64,000 bases of DNA, taken from assembly GCF_003123685.1 (NCBI RefSeq), contig NZ_QCYJ01000115.1, positions 1-64,000 on the forward strand. Reading direction: 5' to 3'. This DNA is from Nocardia aurea (GTDB taxonomy: Bacteria > Actinomycetota > Actinomycetes > Mycobacteriales > Mycobacteriaceae). Numbering within the stretch: position 1 is the stretch's first letter; every line of letters begins with the position of its first letter. The position numbers and the translations under genes are program-made. Of this stretch, positions 25,133 through 34,601 are shown in pieces. The notes beneath the pieces are model-generated. The model ran no database searches and had not been told where the DNA came from. It saw nothing but the letters and a program-made list of their open reading frames with translations.

Positions 25133-27448
25133 ATGACCGAAACAACTGAACGCAAGTCCACGGCCGTAGAGGTCGAGCCGGGTGTGTTCGAATCCGTCGC
25201 GCTGATCGACAACGGCAGCTACGGCACCCGCACCGTTCGTTTCGAGACCGGCCGTCTGGCCCGTCAGGCCGCTGGTTCGGTCGTCGCCTACCTGGACGAC
25301 GAGACCATGCTGCTGTCCGCCACCACGGCGGGCAAACACCCGAAAGACCAGTTCGACTTCTTCCCCCTGACCGTCGACGTCGAAGAGCGCATGTACGCCG
25401 CGGGCCGCATCCCGGGCTCGTTCTTCCGCCGCGAGGGCCGCCCCTCCACCGACGCGATCCTGACCTGCCGTCTGATCGACCGTCCGCTGCGCCCGTCCTT
25501 CGTCGACGGCCTGCGCAACGAGATCCAGGTCGTCGTCACGGTCATGAGCCTGGACCCCAACGATCTGTACGACGTGGTCGCGATCAACGCCGCGTCCGCC
25601 TCCACCCAGTTCGCGGGTCTGCCGTTCTCCGGTCCGGTCGGCGGCGTCCGCGTCGCTCTGATCCCTGACCAGAATGCGCACTCCGCAGGCTCCGCGCGCG
25701 GCGGCCAGTGGGTCGCGTTCCCGACCGTCGAGCAGCTCGACGGCGCGGTGTTCGACATGGTCGTCGCGGGCCGTGTCACCGAATCCGGTGACGTCGCGAT
25801 CATGATGGTCGAGGCCGAGGCCACCGACAAGGTCATCGCGCTGATCGAGGACGGCGCGCAGGCGCCGACCGAGGCCGTCGTCGCCGAGGGACTCGAGGCG
25901 GCCAAGCCGTTCATCGCCCGGCTGTGCCGCGCGCAGGCCGACCTCGCCGAACTGGCCGCCAAGCCGACCGGTGAGTTCCCGCTGTTCCCGCCCTACGGCC
26001 CCGACGTGTTCGAAGCCGTGGAGGGCACCGCCAAGCGTGAGCTGAACGAAGCGCTGAGCATCGCCGACAAGCAGGCCCGCGAGGCGAAGACCGACGAGAT
26101 CAAACTCGACGTGCTCTCCCGTCTCGGCGACGATTTCGCCGGTCGCGAGAAGGAACTGGGCGCGGCGTTCCGCTCGGTCACCAAGAAGCTGGTGCGTCAG
26201 CGCATCCTCACCGACGGTTTCCGCATCGACGGCCGCGGACTGGCCGATATCCGCGCCCTGTCCGCCGAGGTCGCGGTGGTTCCGCGCGCCCACGGTTCGG
26301 CGCTGTTCGAGCGTGGCGAGACCCAGATCCTGGGCGTCACCACCCTCGACATGGTGAAGATGGCCCAGCAGGTCGACTCGCTCGGCCCGGAGACCTCCAA
26401 GCGCTACATGCACCACTACAACTTCCCGCCGTACTCGACCGGTGAGACCGGCCGCGTCGGTTCGCCCAAGCGCCGCGAGATCGGCCACGGCGCGCTGGCC
26501 GAGCGTGCGCTGATGCCGGTGCTGCCGAGCCAGGAAGAGTTCCCCTACGCCATCCGTCAGGTCTCGGAGGCGTTGAGCTCCAACGGTTCCACCTCGATGG
26601 GTTCGGTCTGCGCGTCGACCCTGTCGCTGCTGAACGCCGGTGTGCCGCTCAAGGCCCCGGTGGCCGGTATCGCGATGGGTCTGGTCTCCGACACCATCAC
26701 CAACGAGAAGGGCGAGGACGAGGTCCGCTACGTGGCGCTGACCGACATCCTCGGCGCCGAGGACGCCTTCGGCGACATGGACTTCAAGGTCGCGGGCACC
26801 CGTGACTTCGTCACCGCGTTGCAGCTCGACACCAAGCTCGACGGCATCCCCTCGCAGGTGCTGGCGGGCGCGCTGAGCCAGGCGCACGACGCGCGCACCA
26901 CCATCCTGGACGTGATGGCCGAGGCCATCGCCACCCCGGACGAGATGAGCCCGTACGCGCCGCGCGTCACCGCGATCAAGATCCCGGTCGACAAGATCGG
27001 CGAGGTCATCGGCCCCAAGGGCAAGGTGATCAACCAGATCACCGAGGAGACCGGCGCCAACATCTCCATCGAGGACGACGGCACGGTCTTCGTCGGCGCG
27101 ACCGACGGCCTGAAGGCGCAGGCCGCGATCGACGCGATCAACGCCATCGCCAACCCGCAGCTGCCGAAGGTCGGCGAGCGTTTCCTGGGCACGGTCGTCA
27201 AGACCACCGCTTTCGGCGCGTTCGTCTCGCTGCTGCCGGGCCGCGACGGTCTGGTCCACATCTCCAAGCTCGGCAACGGCAAGCGCGTCGCCAAGGTCGA
27301 GGATGTGGTCAACGTCGGCGACAAGCTGCGCGTCGAGATCGCCGATATCGACAATCGCGGCAAGATCTCGCTGGTTCCGGTCGACGACAGCGCCGAGGAG
27401 CCCGCTGCCGCCGAAACGGTTGATGCGGGCGCGGCGGGGACCGAGTAG
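25133..27448 (+). CDS. pnp: Polynucleotide phosphorylase / guanosine pentaphosphate synthetase
   Basis: 771 aa. A 3'-5' phosphorolytic exoribonuclease of mRNA decay, called GpsI in actinomycetes. Two RNase PH domains: the first has [20 protein letters not shown] and [13 protein letters not shown]; the second has [32 protein letters not shown] and [20 protein letters not shown] domain about 620-680 ([20 protein letters not shown]) and S1 domain about 690-755 ([20 protein letters not shown]). The last 20 residues are an acidic Ala-rich tail. The ribosome site is weak (GAGAGC). Confidence 0.97.
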   Translation: MTETTERKSTAVEVEPGVFESVALIDNGSYGTRTVRFETGRLARQAAGSVVAYLDDETMLLSATTAGKHPKDQFDFFPLTVDVEERMYAAGRIPGSFFRREGRPSTDAILTCRLIDRPLRPSFVDGLRNEIQVVVTVMSLDPNDLYDVVAINAASASTQFAGLPFSGPVGGVRVALIPDQNAHSAGSARGGQWVAFPTVEQLDGAVFDMVVAGRVTESGDVAIMMVEAEATDKVIALIEDGAQAPTEAVVAEGLEAAKPFIARLCRAQADLAELAAKPTGEFPLFPPYGPDVFEAVEGTAKRELNEALSIADKQAREAKTDEIKLDVLSRLGDDFAGREKELGAAFRSVTKKLVRQRILTDGFRIDGRGLADIRALSAEVAVVPRAHGSALFERGETQILGVTTLDMVKMAQQVDSLGPETSKRYMHHYNFPPYSTGETGRVGSPKRREIGHGALAERALMPVLPSQEEFPYAIRQVSEALSSNGSTSMGSVCASTLSLLNAGVPLKAPVAGIAMGLVSDTITNEKGEDEVRYVALTDILGAEDAFGDMDFKVAGTRDFVTALQLDTKLDGIPSQVLAGALSQAHDARTTILDVMAEAIATPDEMSPYAPRVTAIKIPVDKIGEVIGPKGKVINQITEETGANISIEDDGTVFVGATDGLKAQAAIDAINAIANPQLPKVGERFLGTVVKTTAFGAFVSLLPGRDGLVHISKLGNGKRVAKVEDVVNVGDKLRVEIADIDNRGKISLVPVDDSAEEPAAAETVDAGAAGTE

Positions 27449-27459
27449 TACTTGTCTCT

Positions 27460-28848
27460 GTGACGAAGAAGAAGACGGCAACCCCCCTGCTCCGCGACGA
27501 GCAGGGGGGTTCGTCACTCCAGTTGCGCTCCGACGATTCCCTGCGCCCCGACGGCGCCGACACCGGCGTCCGTCGCACGGTGCTACCCGGTGGCCTGCGT
27601 GTGGTCACCGAACATGTGCCCGGCGTGCGCTCGGCCTCGATCGGGGTATGGGTCGGCGTCGGTTCGCGCGACGAGGGCCCCACCGTCGCGGGCGCCGCGC
27701 ATTTCCTGGAACACCTGCTGTTCAAGGCGACGCCGACCCGTTCGGCGCTCGATATCGCCGAAGCGATGGACGCGGTCGGCGGTGAACTCAACGCGTTCAC
27801 CGCGAAGGAACAGACCTGCTACTACGCCCATGTCCTCGACGAGGATCTGCCCCTCGCGGTCGATCTGGTCTCCGACGTGGTGCTCAACGGGCTGTGTCGC
27901 GCCGCCGATGTCGACGTGGAACGTCAGGTGGTGCTCGAGGAGATCGCCATGCGCGACGACGATCCGGAGGACCTGGTCGGCGACGCGTTCCTGTCGGCGC
28001 TGTTCGGCGATCACCCGATCGGGCGTCCGGTGATCGGCTCGGTCGAATCCATCGAATCGATGCACGCCGCGCAGTTGCGCTCCTTCCATCTGCGGCGCTA
28101 CCGGCCGGACCGGATGGTCGTCGCGGTGGCGGGCAATGTCGAACACGACCACACCGTCGAACTGGTGCACCGGGCGTTCGAGAATCGGCTCGATCCCTCG
28201 GCCGAACCAGCGCGACGGCGTGAGGGCCGGTTCCGGCCCAACCGCGCACCCGAACTCGAGCGGAGCCATCGCGACAGCGAACAGGCGCACCTCGCCTTCG
28301 GCGTCCGGGCCTTCGGCAGGCACGAGGGGGAGCGGCGCTGGCCGTTGTCGGTACTGAACACCGTCGTCGGTGGCGGGCTGAGTTCTCGTCTGTTCCAACG
28401 TATCCGGGAGGAACGGGGGCTGGCGTACTCGGTGTACTCCAGCGTCGACACCTTCGCCGACACCGGGGCGTTCTCCGTCTACATCGGATGTCAGCCGGAG
28501 AACCTCGGCCAGGTCGCCTCGCTCGCGCGCGGTGTGCTGGAAGAGGTCGCCGCCGACGGCATCACCGATGCCGAATGCGCCCGTGCCAAGGGGTCGCTGC
28601 GCGGCGGATTGGTACTCGGCCTGGAGGATTCGGCCTCCAGGATGAATCGAATCGGCCGCAGTGAACTGAGCTACGGCAACCACCGCAGCGTCTCCGATAC
28701 CCTGGCCCGTATCGACGCGGTGACGACCGACGAAGTGAGCGCGATCGCGAAAACCCTGCTCTCCCGCCCCTACGCGGCCTCGGTCGCCGGACCGTACCGG
28801 CGGACCCGCGAATTGCCCGCCGCGGTCAGGCGTCTGGTCGGCAACTGA
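27460..28848 (+). CDS. M16-family zinc protease (PepR-like)
   Basis: 462 aa. The inverted zinc motif HFLEH is in GAAHFLEHLLFKAT (about residue 82), with the downstream Glu in AMDAVGGELNAFTAKEQTCY, and the R/Y pair of the C-terminal half is in GGGLSSRLFQRIREERGLAY. It matches mycobacterial pepR (Rv2782c), which also follows pnp. The GTG at 27460 is 11 bases after the pnp stop. Codons 8-17 form the perfect hairpin at 27482-27509, and the conserved domain begins only at about residue 42, so a later start is possible. Confidence 0.9.
   Translation: MTKKKTATPLLRDEQGGSSLQLRSDDSLRPDGADTGVRRTVLPGGLRVVTEHVPGVRSASIGVWVGVGSRDEGPTVAGAAHFLEHLLFKATPTRSALDIAEAMDAVGGELNAFTAKEQTCYYAHVLDEDLPLAVDLVSDVVLNGLCRAADVDVERQVVLEEIAMRDDDPEDLVGDAFLSALFGDHPIGRPVIGSVESIESMHAAQLRSFHLRRYRPDRMVVAVAGNVEHDHTVELVHRAFENRLDPSAEPARRREGRFRPNRAPELERSHRDSEQAHLAFGVRAFGRHEGERRWPLSVLNTVVGGGLSSRLFQRIREERGLAYSVYSSVDTFADTGAFSVYIGCQPENLGQVASLARGVLEEVAADGITDAECARAKGSLRGGLVLGLEDSASRMNRIGRSELSYGNHRSVSDTLARIDAVTTDEVSAIAKTLLSRPYAASVAGPYRRTRELPAAVRRLVGN
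27482..27509 (+). terminator. 11-bp hairpin at the 5' end of the M16 protease gene
   Basis: CCCCCCTGCTC (27482-27492), CGCGAC loop, GAGCAGGGGGG (27499-27509), followed by TTCGTC. It begins 33 bases after the pnp stop and lies within the first 20 codons of the protease gene as annotated. It probably serves as pnp's mRNA 3' barrier or terminator, or dampens translation of the next gene. Confidence 0.55.
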
Positions 28849-29003
28849 TCCGCGACCGGACGCGGTGATCCGCGTTCGCGAACCCGCGCGGGTCGACACC
28901 TCGGCGTGTGGCGAGCGACCCGATCGCGGCACGGTGCCCCCGTCCATCCGGTGCGGTACCGTGCCCGCGGGGAGTGCGGAGAGATTCGACCGGGGGGATG
29001 ACC

Positions 29004-30476
29004 ATGCGGCAGACCGAGACCGTGGTGGCGCGGGCGCGGGTCGCCAGGGAGCTGGGGCGGCTCGAGCACGCGCGCGAATTGCTGGGCGCCGGGTTGGTGG
29101 AAGCGCCGGACGATCCGATCCTGCTGGAGGAGATCGCCGATGTCAGCTTCTCGCTGGATCGCTTCGACGACGCGCTGCGCTACGCGGGTCGGGCGATCGC
29201 GGTGGCGCCGCGGCGGGCGGGTCCGCACGTGACCGCCGCCTTGGCCTACGAGATCTTCGACCGCCACGACGACGCGCTACGGCATGCCAGGCTGGCGGTG
29301 CGACTCGAACCGGAGGAGCCTGGCGCGCTGCTGGCGCTCGCCTTCGTGATCCTGTCGGGGCCGGGGCGCCGCCGCTCCCGTGACAAGTCCGAGGTGGCGG
29401 CCGTGTTGGAGCGGGTGAGCGCACTCGCCCCCGACGACGCGGACACGCACGCGGCGGTCGCCGAGATCTACCAGCGTATGGCCGACGTGACCGCAGCGCG
29501 CGGACATGTCGACGCCGGACTGCGCGCCGATCCGACGCACGCGGATCTGCTCGCCATGCGGGCCGAATACGAACCCGGCAGGCGCGAGGCCGTCGCGACC
29601 CTGCGCGGGCTGCTGGCCGCGCGCCCGGAGCACACCACCGCACGTCTGCGACTCGCCGCGATCACCTGGAAGGCCATGATGCGGTTGGCGGCGTGGCTGT
29701 GGTTCTTCACCGCCGCGGTGACCGTGGCGTCGCTGTGGATCGGGCCGGGCGGCCTGCGCTACGTGAGCGCACCCGCGTTCGCCGTCATCCCGATCGCCTG
29801 GTTCGGGGTCTTCCGCACACTGCGCAAGCAGTTGCCACCCGGCTATCTGACGCGCCGACTGCGGCGGCCCGCGTCGGTGGTCGCGCTCCTGGTTCTCGTG
29901 TTCTCGGGTCTGCTCGCCGAAGTGGGTGTCGTACTGCTGCGCCTGGATTGGACCGCCGCCGCCGTGCGCGGCGGTTACGTGCTGCTGCTCGCGGCGGCGT
30001 GCGGCGCGGGACTCGCGCACCTGCTGTTCTTCCTCACCTGGCTCGGTCGTCGCGGGGGCGATCGCGACGCCGCCGAAGCATCAACCCACGCGATCGTGAG
30101 TCTGGTCTTCGTGACGGGCGGCGCGATCGTCCTGCTCGGAGTGATCGCCGCCCTGCGACCCTGGTCGCGCCAGCCGACGGCATTCTGGGCGCTGGTTGTC
30201 CTGGCGTGCGGTATCGCTCTCACCCTGCTGCTGGAGTCGGCGTTCGCCCTCTACCCGGATCTGCGTCCCCGTGCGCGCTGGATTCCGGTACTCGTGGCCG
30301 CCGTGGTGCTCGCGGGCATGTGGTGGGGTGCGCACGAACTGCGGTCGGAGCCCTTCCGCAGTACGGAACGTCTGCCTCGGCCGACCGTTCCGCGATTCAC
30401 CCCGAAGCCGCTGCCGACGATGCCCTCGTTTCGCGTCACCGTGCCGCCCGCACCGCCGCCCTCCGGTGACCGCTGA
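29004..30476 (+). CDS. TPR-domain membrane protein, unknown function
   Basis: 490 aa. The N-terminal half has at least three TPR-like helix pairs (LGRLEHARELLGAGLVEAPD; DRFDDALRYAGRAIAVAPRR; DRHDDALRHARLAVRLEPEE). About six hydrophobic helices follow (first MRLAAWLWFFTAAVTVASLW), then a Pro-rich C-terminal tail outside the last helix. GGGGGG lies 6 bases before ATG 29004. ATG 28998 is an alternative. I do not recognise a named family. The topology suggests cytoplasmic TPRs tethered to the membrane. Confidence 0.7.
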   Translation: MRQTETVVARARVARELGRLEHARELLGAGLVEAPDDPILLEEIADVSFSLDRFDDALRYAGRAIAVAPRRAGPHVTAALAYEIFDRHDDALRHARLAVRLEPEEPGALLALAFVILSGPGRRRSRDKSEVAAVLERVSALAPDDADTHAAVAEIYQRMADVTAARGHVDAGLRADPTHADLLAMRAEYEPGRREAVATLRGLLAARPEHTTARLRLAAITWKAMMRLAAWLWFFTAAVTVASLWIGPGGLRYVSAPAFAVIPIAWFGVFRTLRKQLPPGYLTRRLRRPASVVALLVLVFSGLLAEVGVVLLRLDWTAAAVRGGYVLLLAAACGAGLAHLLFFLTWLGRRGGDRDAAEASTHAIVSLVFVTGGAIVLLGVIAALRPWSRQPTAFWALVVLACGIALTLLLESAFALYPDLRPRARWIPVLVAAVVLAGMWWGAHELRSEPFRSTERLPRPTVPRFTPKPLPTMPSFRVTVPPAPPPSGDR

Positions 30477-30506
30477 CGCGGGTCGGTTCCGTGGCGCGAG
30501 GTGCGG

Positions 30507-30875
30507 TCAGCGGCGTGGGGCGCCCGCGGGATATCCGTTCGACCCGGCATCGATCCGGTCTGCGTCGGCGCGGTTGGCCGCGTCCACGATGGGGGCGAGT
30601 ACGCCGGGCAGCGCTCGGTCGAGGTCTTCGGTGCGCAGCCGCTGACAGGTCTGGCCGTCGATGAGCAGTCGTTCGATGACGCCGGCTTCGCGCAGGATCT
30701 TGAAATGGTGGGTCGCGGTCGATTTGTTGATGACCTCGTAGAGCGCGGCGCAGCGCACGGCGTCGCCCGCGTTGCTGAGTCGCCGCACCATCTCGAGCCG
30801 GACGGGATCCTGCAACGCGGCCAGAACGGTGGGGAGCGGCGCGACCGGCGGAGCCTGTTCGTTAGCATCGCTCAT
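30507..30875 (-). CDS. ArsR-type winged-helix repressor
   Basis: 122 aa. The HTH core is VLAALQDPVRLEMVRRLSNA then RCAALYEVINKSTATHHFKI, followed by LREAGVIERLLIDGQTCQRL with the wing. There is no CxC metal motif, and the single Cys in the HTH region and one in the wing are not a known ArsR metal site, so the ligand is probably not a metal. It is divergent from an MFS transporter, with two operators between them (30893-30912, 30931-30950), the layout of an exporter controlled by its own repressor. Confidence 0.88.
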   Translation of the reverse strand: MSDANEQAPPVAPLPTVLAALQDPVRLEMVRRLSNAGDAVRCAALYEVINKSTATHHFKILREAGVIERLLIDGQTCQRLRTEDLDRALPGVLAPIVDAANRADADRIDAGSNGYPAGAPRR

Positions 30876-30892
30876 GATCTACCTCACTCCGG

Positions 30893-30912
30893 GGTTTGAT
30901 GAACGTCGAACC
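30893..30912. promoter_or_regulatory. Operator A of the ArsR/MFS pair
   Basis: GGTTTGA-N6-TCGAACC, an imperfect palindrome (6 of 7 pairs) of the form GGTTYGA-N6-TCRAACC. It ends 18 bases from the repressor start codon. Confidence 0.7.
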
Positions 30913-30930
30913 GGATGTATCGTCGGTACC

Positions 30931-30950
30931 GGTTCGATCATCATCAAACC
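30931..30950. promoter_or_regulatory. Operator B of the ArsR/MFS pair
   Basis: GGTTCGA-N6-TCAAACC, the mirror image of operator A. The two centres are 38 bp apart. Together they also make nested perfect repeats: 10-bp outer arms (30893-30902 with 30941-30950) and 9-bp inner arms (30906-30914 with 30929-30937). Confidence 0.7.
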
Positions 30951-30969
30951 TACCTGATCGGAGTGGTCC

Positions 30970-32196
30970 ATGACAGCGAGTGTGGCGGTAGCTGTGGACG
31001 AATCGGACGAACAGACCACCCAGCGTTGGGCGTACACGCTGGTTCTCGTCGCGAGCGGAGTCGCCCTCGGCGTCTCGGGCGTGCCCGCGCCGCTCTACGG
31101 CATCTATGAGACGCAATGGCATCTCTCACCGCTGACCACGACCGTCGTATTCGCCGTCTACGCGTTCGCCGCGCTCGCCGCGGTGCTGGTCTCGGGCAAG
31201 ATCTCCGACGTCGTCGGACGCAAGCCGGTCCTGGTCGGCGCGTTCGGCACCATGATCGCCGGACTCGTCGTCTTCGTACTCGCCGATTCGGTGCCGATGC
31301 TGATCCTGGCCAGGGCGCTGCACGGGTTGGCGGTCGGCGCGACGGTGGTCTCCGGGGCGGCGGCGCTGCTGGATCTACGCCCGCACCGGGGCGCGCGATC
31401 CGGGCAGCTCAGCGGGGTCGCCTTCAATGTCGGTATGGCCGTGGCGATTCTGGGTTCCGCGCTGCTCGCGCAGTACGCCCCGTACCCACTGCGCACGCCG
31501 TACGTGGTGATCACGGTGATCTGCCTGATCATCGGGGTCGGTGTGATCGCCCTGCGCGAACCGCATTCCTCGCGCGTGGCGGGGCGGATCAGGATCGCGA
31601 GACCCGCTGTCCCGCAGGAGATCCGCGCCGACTTCTGGTTCTCCGCGATCGGGGTCATGGCGGCCTGGTCGGTGCTCGGTGTGCTGCTGTCGCTGTATCC
31701 GTCGCTGGCCGCCCAGCAGACCGGGATCCACAATCTGGTCTTCGGCGGCGCTGTCGTGGCCTCCACCGCGATCGCGGGCGCGACCGTCCAGCTCATCGCC
31801 ACGCGGGTGCCCGCTCGCTTCGCCGCCATCGCGGGCGACACCGGCATGGCCGCGGCGTTGCTACTCACGATTCCCGCGCTGGCCACCCACAACGGGGTCG
31901 TGGTGCTGGCAGCGGGCGTCGTGCTCGGCGCGACCTTCGGCCTGGGATTCGGCGGGTCCCTGCGCCACCTGTCGGAGGTGGTGCCGCACCACAAGCGCGG
32001 CGAGACCATGTCGGCGTACTACCTGCTCGCGTACACGGCCATGGCGCTGCCGACCATCCTCGCCGGGTGGGCCGCGACCACCTGGGGGCTGGGGTCGGTG
32101 TTCCCGTGGTTCGTCGGCGTGGTCGCCGTCGCGTGCCTCGTCGCGGCCGGACTCGGGCTGCGACGTGACAGGAAGGTCGTGCCCGCGGTGGTGTGA
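30970..32196 (+). CDS. MFS transporter (drug/metabolite exporter)
   Basis: 408 aa with 12 hydrophobic segments. Motif A is GKISDVVGRKPVLVG between helices 2 and 3, and LARALHGLAVGATVVSGAAALLDLRPHRGA fits helix 4-5 of DHA-type exporters. It is a proton-coupled exporter of the inner membrane. ATG 30970 follows a short GGAG-containing leader. It is regulated by the divergent ArsR-type repressor through the paired operators. The substrate is unknown. Confidence 0.9.
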   Translation: MTASVAVAVDESDEQTTQRWAYTLVLVASGVALGVSGVPAPLYGIYETQWHLSPLTTTVVFAVYAFAALAAVLVSGKISDVVGRKPVLVGAFGTMIAGLVVFVLADSVPMLILARALHGLAVGATVVSGAAALLDLRPHRGARSGQLSGVAFNVGMAVAILGSALLAQYAPYPLRTPYVVITVICLIIGVGVIALREPHSSRVAGRIRIARPAVPQEIRADFWFSAIGVMAAWSVLGVLLSLYPSLAAQQTGIHNLVFGGAVVASTAIAGATVQLIATRVPARFAAIAGDTGMAAALLLTIPALATHNGVVVLAAGVVLGATFGLGFGGSLRHLSEVVPHHKRGETMSAYYLLAYTAMALPTILAGWAATTWGLGSVFPWFVGVVAVACLVAAGLGLRRDRKVVPAVV

Positions 32197-32216
32197 TCGC
32201 TTGCCGCGACCGCGGT

Positions 32217-32624
32217 TCAGTCCGCCACCGCGGTCTCCTGGAGTGCCCGCCAGCGGAAACCCCGGACCTCGTCGACGCTGAGGACCGCGGTGACCAGACG
32301 GTCGGTGTGGGTGTCCGCGAGGAGATGGCGTTCGAGGAATCGGACGACGACCAGTTCCGCGGTGCTGACGAGTATCCGCGCCCGCGAGATCTCGATCACC
32401 ACGCCGGGCCGGGAGTTCCGCGCGGCCCGCAGGCCCTCCAGCAAATCGGCCCGATCGACGGTGGTGCCGTCGATCGTCACCATGGTGAACGCGGCGTGCA
32501 GGGTGCGGGCGAACTCGTCGAAGATCTGCCGCGGCGCCTCGGACCCGAGCCAGGTGGCCAGCAGAGCGTGCGCCTTCTCGATCTCGGTCACCGGATCGAG
32601 CGGATCGGACCACGTATCGGGCAT
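32217..32624 (-). CDS. SnoaL/DUF4440-like small protein
   Basis: 135 aa from ATG 32624 (MPDTWSDPLDPVTEIEKAHA). An N-terminal helix pair (LLATWLGSEAPRQIFDEFAR) followed by strands TMVTIDGTTVDRADLLEGLR, GVVIEISRARILVSTAELVV and RLVTAVLSVDEVRGFRWRAL fits the NTF2-like cone of SnoaL/DUF4440 proteins. No catalytic residues can be assigned. The start is leaderless (TAGTCT, 7-nt spacer), so the longer version from 32657 is unlikely. Confidence 0.65.
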   Translation of the reverse strand: MPDTWSDPLDPVTEIEKAHALLATWLGSEAPRQIFDEFARTLHAAFTMVTIDGTTVDRADLLEGLRAARNSRPGVVIEISRARILVSTAELVVVRFLERHLLADTHTDRLVTAVLSVDEVRGFRWRALQETAVAD

Positions 32625-32631
32625 GGTTCGC

Positions 32632-32637
32632 AGACTA
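32632..32637 (-). promoter_or_regulatory. -10 element (TAGTCT) of the SnoaL-like gene, leaderless
   Basis: On the minus strand TAGTCT, 7 bases, then ATG 32624. Confidence 0.5.
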
Positions 32638-32802
32638 CCGCCGTACCGCCCGGCCACTCGGTGCTCACGCGACGAGGTGACTGCGGCAGCTACTCGTCAG
32701 CACATCGGCGGAACATGCGCCGGGCGGTTCCCGCCGACCGATTCGATTGCGGCGCACACGGTCCGCGTGACCGGCGCGGTGGTCCGACAGTGACATTCCG
32801 GC

Positions 32803-32808
32803 TACCAT
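32803..32808 (+). promoter_or_regulatory. -10 element (TACCAT) of the pentapeptide-repeat gene, leaderless
   Basis: TACCAT, 7 bases, then ATG 32816. Confidence 0.5.
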
Positions 32809-32815
32809 TCGGCTC

Positions 32816-34195
32816 ATGCGATGGGGGCGGTCTGCCGACCGGCTGCACCGGGCGGCGTTACTGCTCGCGGTGTCAGCGGTGGTCCTGGGTGGGTTGGGTT
32901 TCGCGGCCCTGACCTGGTGGTTGTTGTGGCTCGGGTTCGGCGCGCGAGCGGATCCGCCGAATCAGGTGGATCTGACCAAGATCGCGCTGTCGGTGACGGC
33001 GGGTGTCGGCGGCGCGGTCGCGCTGGTCGTGGCATACCGCAGGCAGCGCGATCAGGAGCGGGGCAGGTTCGCCGAACTGTTCGGTGCGGCGGCGCGGCAA
33101 CTCGGGGATCCCGATCCGGCGATACGACTGGCCGGGGTCTACGCGATGGCGGGGGTGGCCGACGAATTCTCCGCGCCGAGCAGGCGTCAGCAGTGCGTCG
33201 ATGTGCTGTGCGGCTATCTGCGGCTGCCCTACGACCCCGACAGCGGGGCGAATCACCTTGTCTCCCGGTCGGAGACGGTGGACGAGGCCGGGACCAAGGT
33301 CGAACGGACCTATCAGCACCGCCAGAACGATCGTGAGGTGCGCTCGGCCGTCGTCCGGGTGCTCGCCCAGCATCTGCGCCGTTATTCCGAGGTGTCCTGG
33401 TCGGGGTGCGATATCGATCTCACCGGCGCGGTCTTCGAGAACGTGAACTTCGAGGCGGTCGAATTCGGCGGTCGCCGCACGACCTTCACCGGAGCGAAAT
33501 TCCTCGGCGACAGCGATTTCCGCCGAGTGCGATTCACCGGCGCGCACCTCACCTTCCGCGACGCCGCGTTCGAGGGCGGGGAAGCGAAATTCGTCGACGC
33601 CGAATTCCGCGCGGCGCGAACCACCTTCGACGGCGCGAAGTTCTCGACCGCCGCGACATCCTTCGCCGACGCCCGGTTCCTCGGCGCGCGGACGACGTTC
33701 GACGGGACGGCCTTCTCTGGCGCTCACGCCTCGTTCCAGGCCGCGCACTTCGGCGGTGATCTGATCTCCTTCGAGCACGCCACCTTCGACGGTGCGCACC
33801 TGCGGTTCGACAACGCCGAATTCACGGGTCGGCGCATCGTGTTCGCCGCCGCCCGGTTCTTCACCGGGACCACCGACTTCGGTCGGACACGGTTCGGTAC
33901 GGCGGGGCGGATCCGGAGTCGCGGAACCCACGAGATCGATTTCGTCGCAGCCGAATTACACGGCACCGTCTCCTTCGCGGACGCGGCCTTCGCCGGCCGC
34001 GCCGCCACTTTTCTCGGCGCCGACTTCTTCGGCGACATCTCCTTTCTCGGCACCCGTTTCTCCTCGGGCGCGACCGATTTCGACCGCCCGAAGGCATGGG
34101 TGGGGGTCCGCTTCGACTGGGACGACAATCCGTCGCGCAAACCGGTCACCGTCACGCCGGATCCCTGGCCGCCGACGCCCGCGCCGACGACCTGA
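32816..34195 (+). CDS. Membrane-anchored pentapeptide-repeat protein
   Basis: 459 aa. Two N-terminal membrane helices (LLLAVSAVVLGGLGFAALTW; IALSVTAGVGGAVALVVAYR) are followed by a helical segment (FAELFGAAARQLGDPDPAIR; LAGVYAMAGVADEF), then about 45 F/L-centred pentapeptides from residue 190 to 430 (for example FTGAKFLGDSDFRRVRFTGA), predicting a right-handed beta-helix. Membrane-bound proteins with this architecture are common in actinomycetes but of unknown role. A DNA-gyrase-mimic function, as in MfpA, is not implied because of the membrane anchor. The start is leaderless. Confidence 0.85.
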   Translation: MRWGRSADRLHRAALLLAVSAVVLGGLGFAALTWWLLWLGFGARADPPNQVDLTKIALSVTAGVGGAVALVVAYRRQRDQERGRFAELFGAAARQLGDPDPAIRLAGVYAMAGVADEFSAPSRRQQCVDVLCGYLRLPYDPDSGANHLVSRSETVDEAGTKVERTYQHRQNDREVRSAVVRVLAQHLRRYSEVSWSGCDIDLTGAVFENVNFEAVEFGGRRTTFTGAKFLGDSDFRRVRFTGAHLTFRDAAFEGGEAKFVDAEFRAARTTFDGAKFSTAATSFADARFLGARTTFDGTAFSGAHASFQAAHFGGDLISFEHATFDGAHLRFDNAEFTGRRIVFAAARFFTGTTDFGRTRFGTAGRIRSRGTHEIDFVAAELHGTVSFADAAFAGRAATFLGADFFGDISFLGTRFSSGATDFDRPKAWVGVRFDWDDNPSRKPVTVTPDPWPPTPAPTT

Positions 34196-34208
34196 ATCCG
34201 ATCGGCGA

Positions 34209-34601
34209 CTACGCCGGGACACCGCCGTAGGGCACCGTGATGATCTCCATGAAGTGACCGCTCGGGTCGAGGAAATACACGCCGCGTCCGCCGTCGTTGT
34301 GGTTGATCTCGCCGACACCGCGCTGATGTGGATCGGCCCAATGCTCGAGCCGGTAGCGCTGGATCTTGGCGTATGCCGCGTCGAATTCGGCTTCGGAGAT
34401 CAGGAAGGCGTAGTGCTGGGGTGGGATCTCCGCATCCGGAGGGACATTCGCGAAATCGAAGGTCACGCCGTTCGCGGCGGGAACCGCGACGAACGGGCCC
34501 CATTCGCCCGCGATATCCAAACCCAGTATGTCCGACCAGAATTCCGCGGACACCCGGTTGTCGCGGCATCCGACAATCGTGTGGTTGAACTGTACCGACA
34601 A
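34209..34601 (-). CDS. VOC/glyoxalase-like protein
   Basis: 130 aa. VQFNHTIVGCRDNRVSAEFW, SDILGLDI... YAFLISEAEFDAAYAKIQ and GRGVYFLDPSGHFMEIITVP give the two beta-alpha-beta-beta-beta units of a vicinal-oxygen-chelate protein, with H6, H72-region and E (HFMEI) as likely metal ligands. The start is TTG 34601 because an AGGAGA site lies 7 bases upstream on the minus strand. The longer reading from 34649 adds non-conserved residues. The substrate is unknown. Confidence 0.8.
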   Translation of the reverse strand: MSVQFNHTIVGCRDNRVSAEFWSDILGLDIAGEWGPFVAVPAANGVTFDFANVPPDAEIPPQHYAFLISEAEFDAAYAKIQRYRLEHWADPHQRGVGEINHNDGGRGVYFLDPSGHFMEIITVPYGGVPA

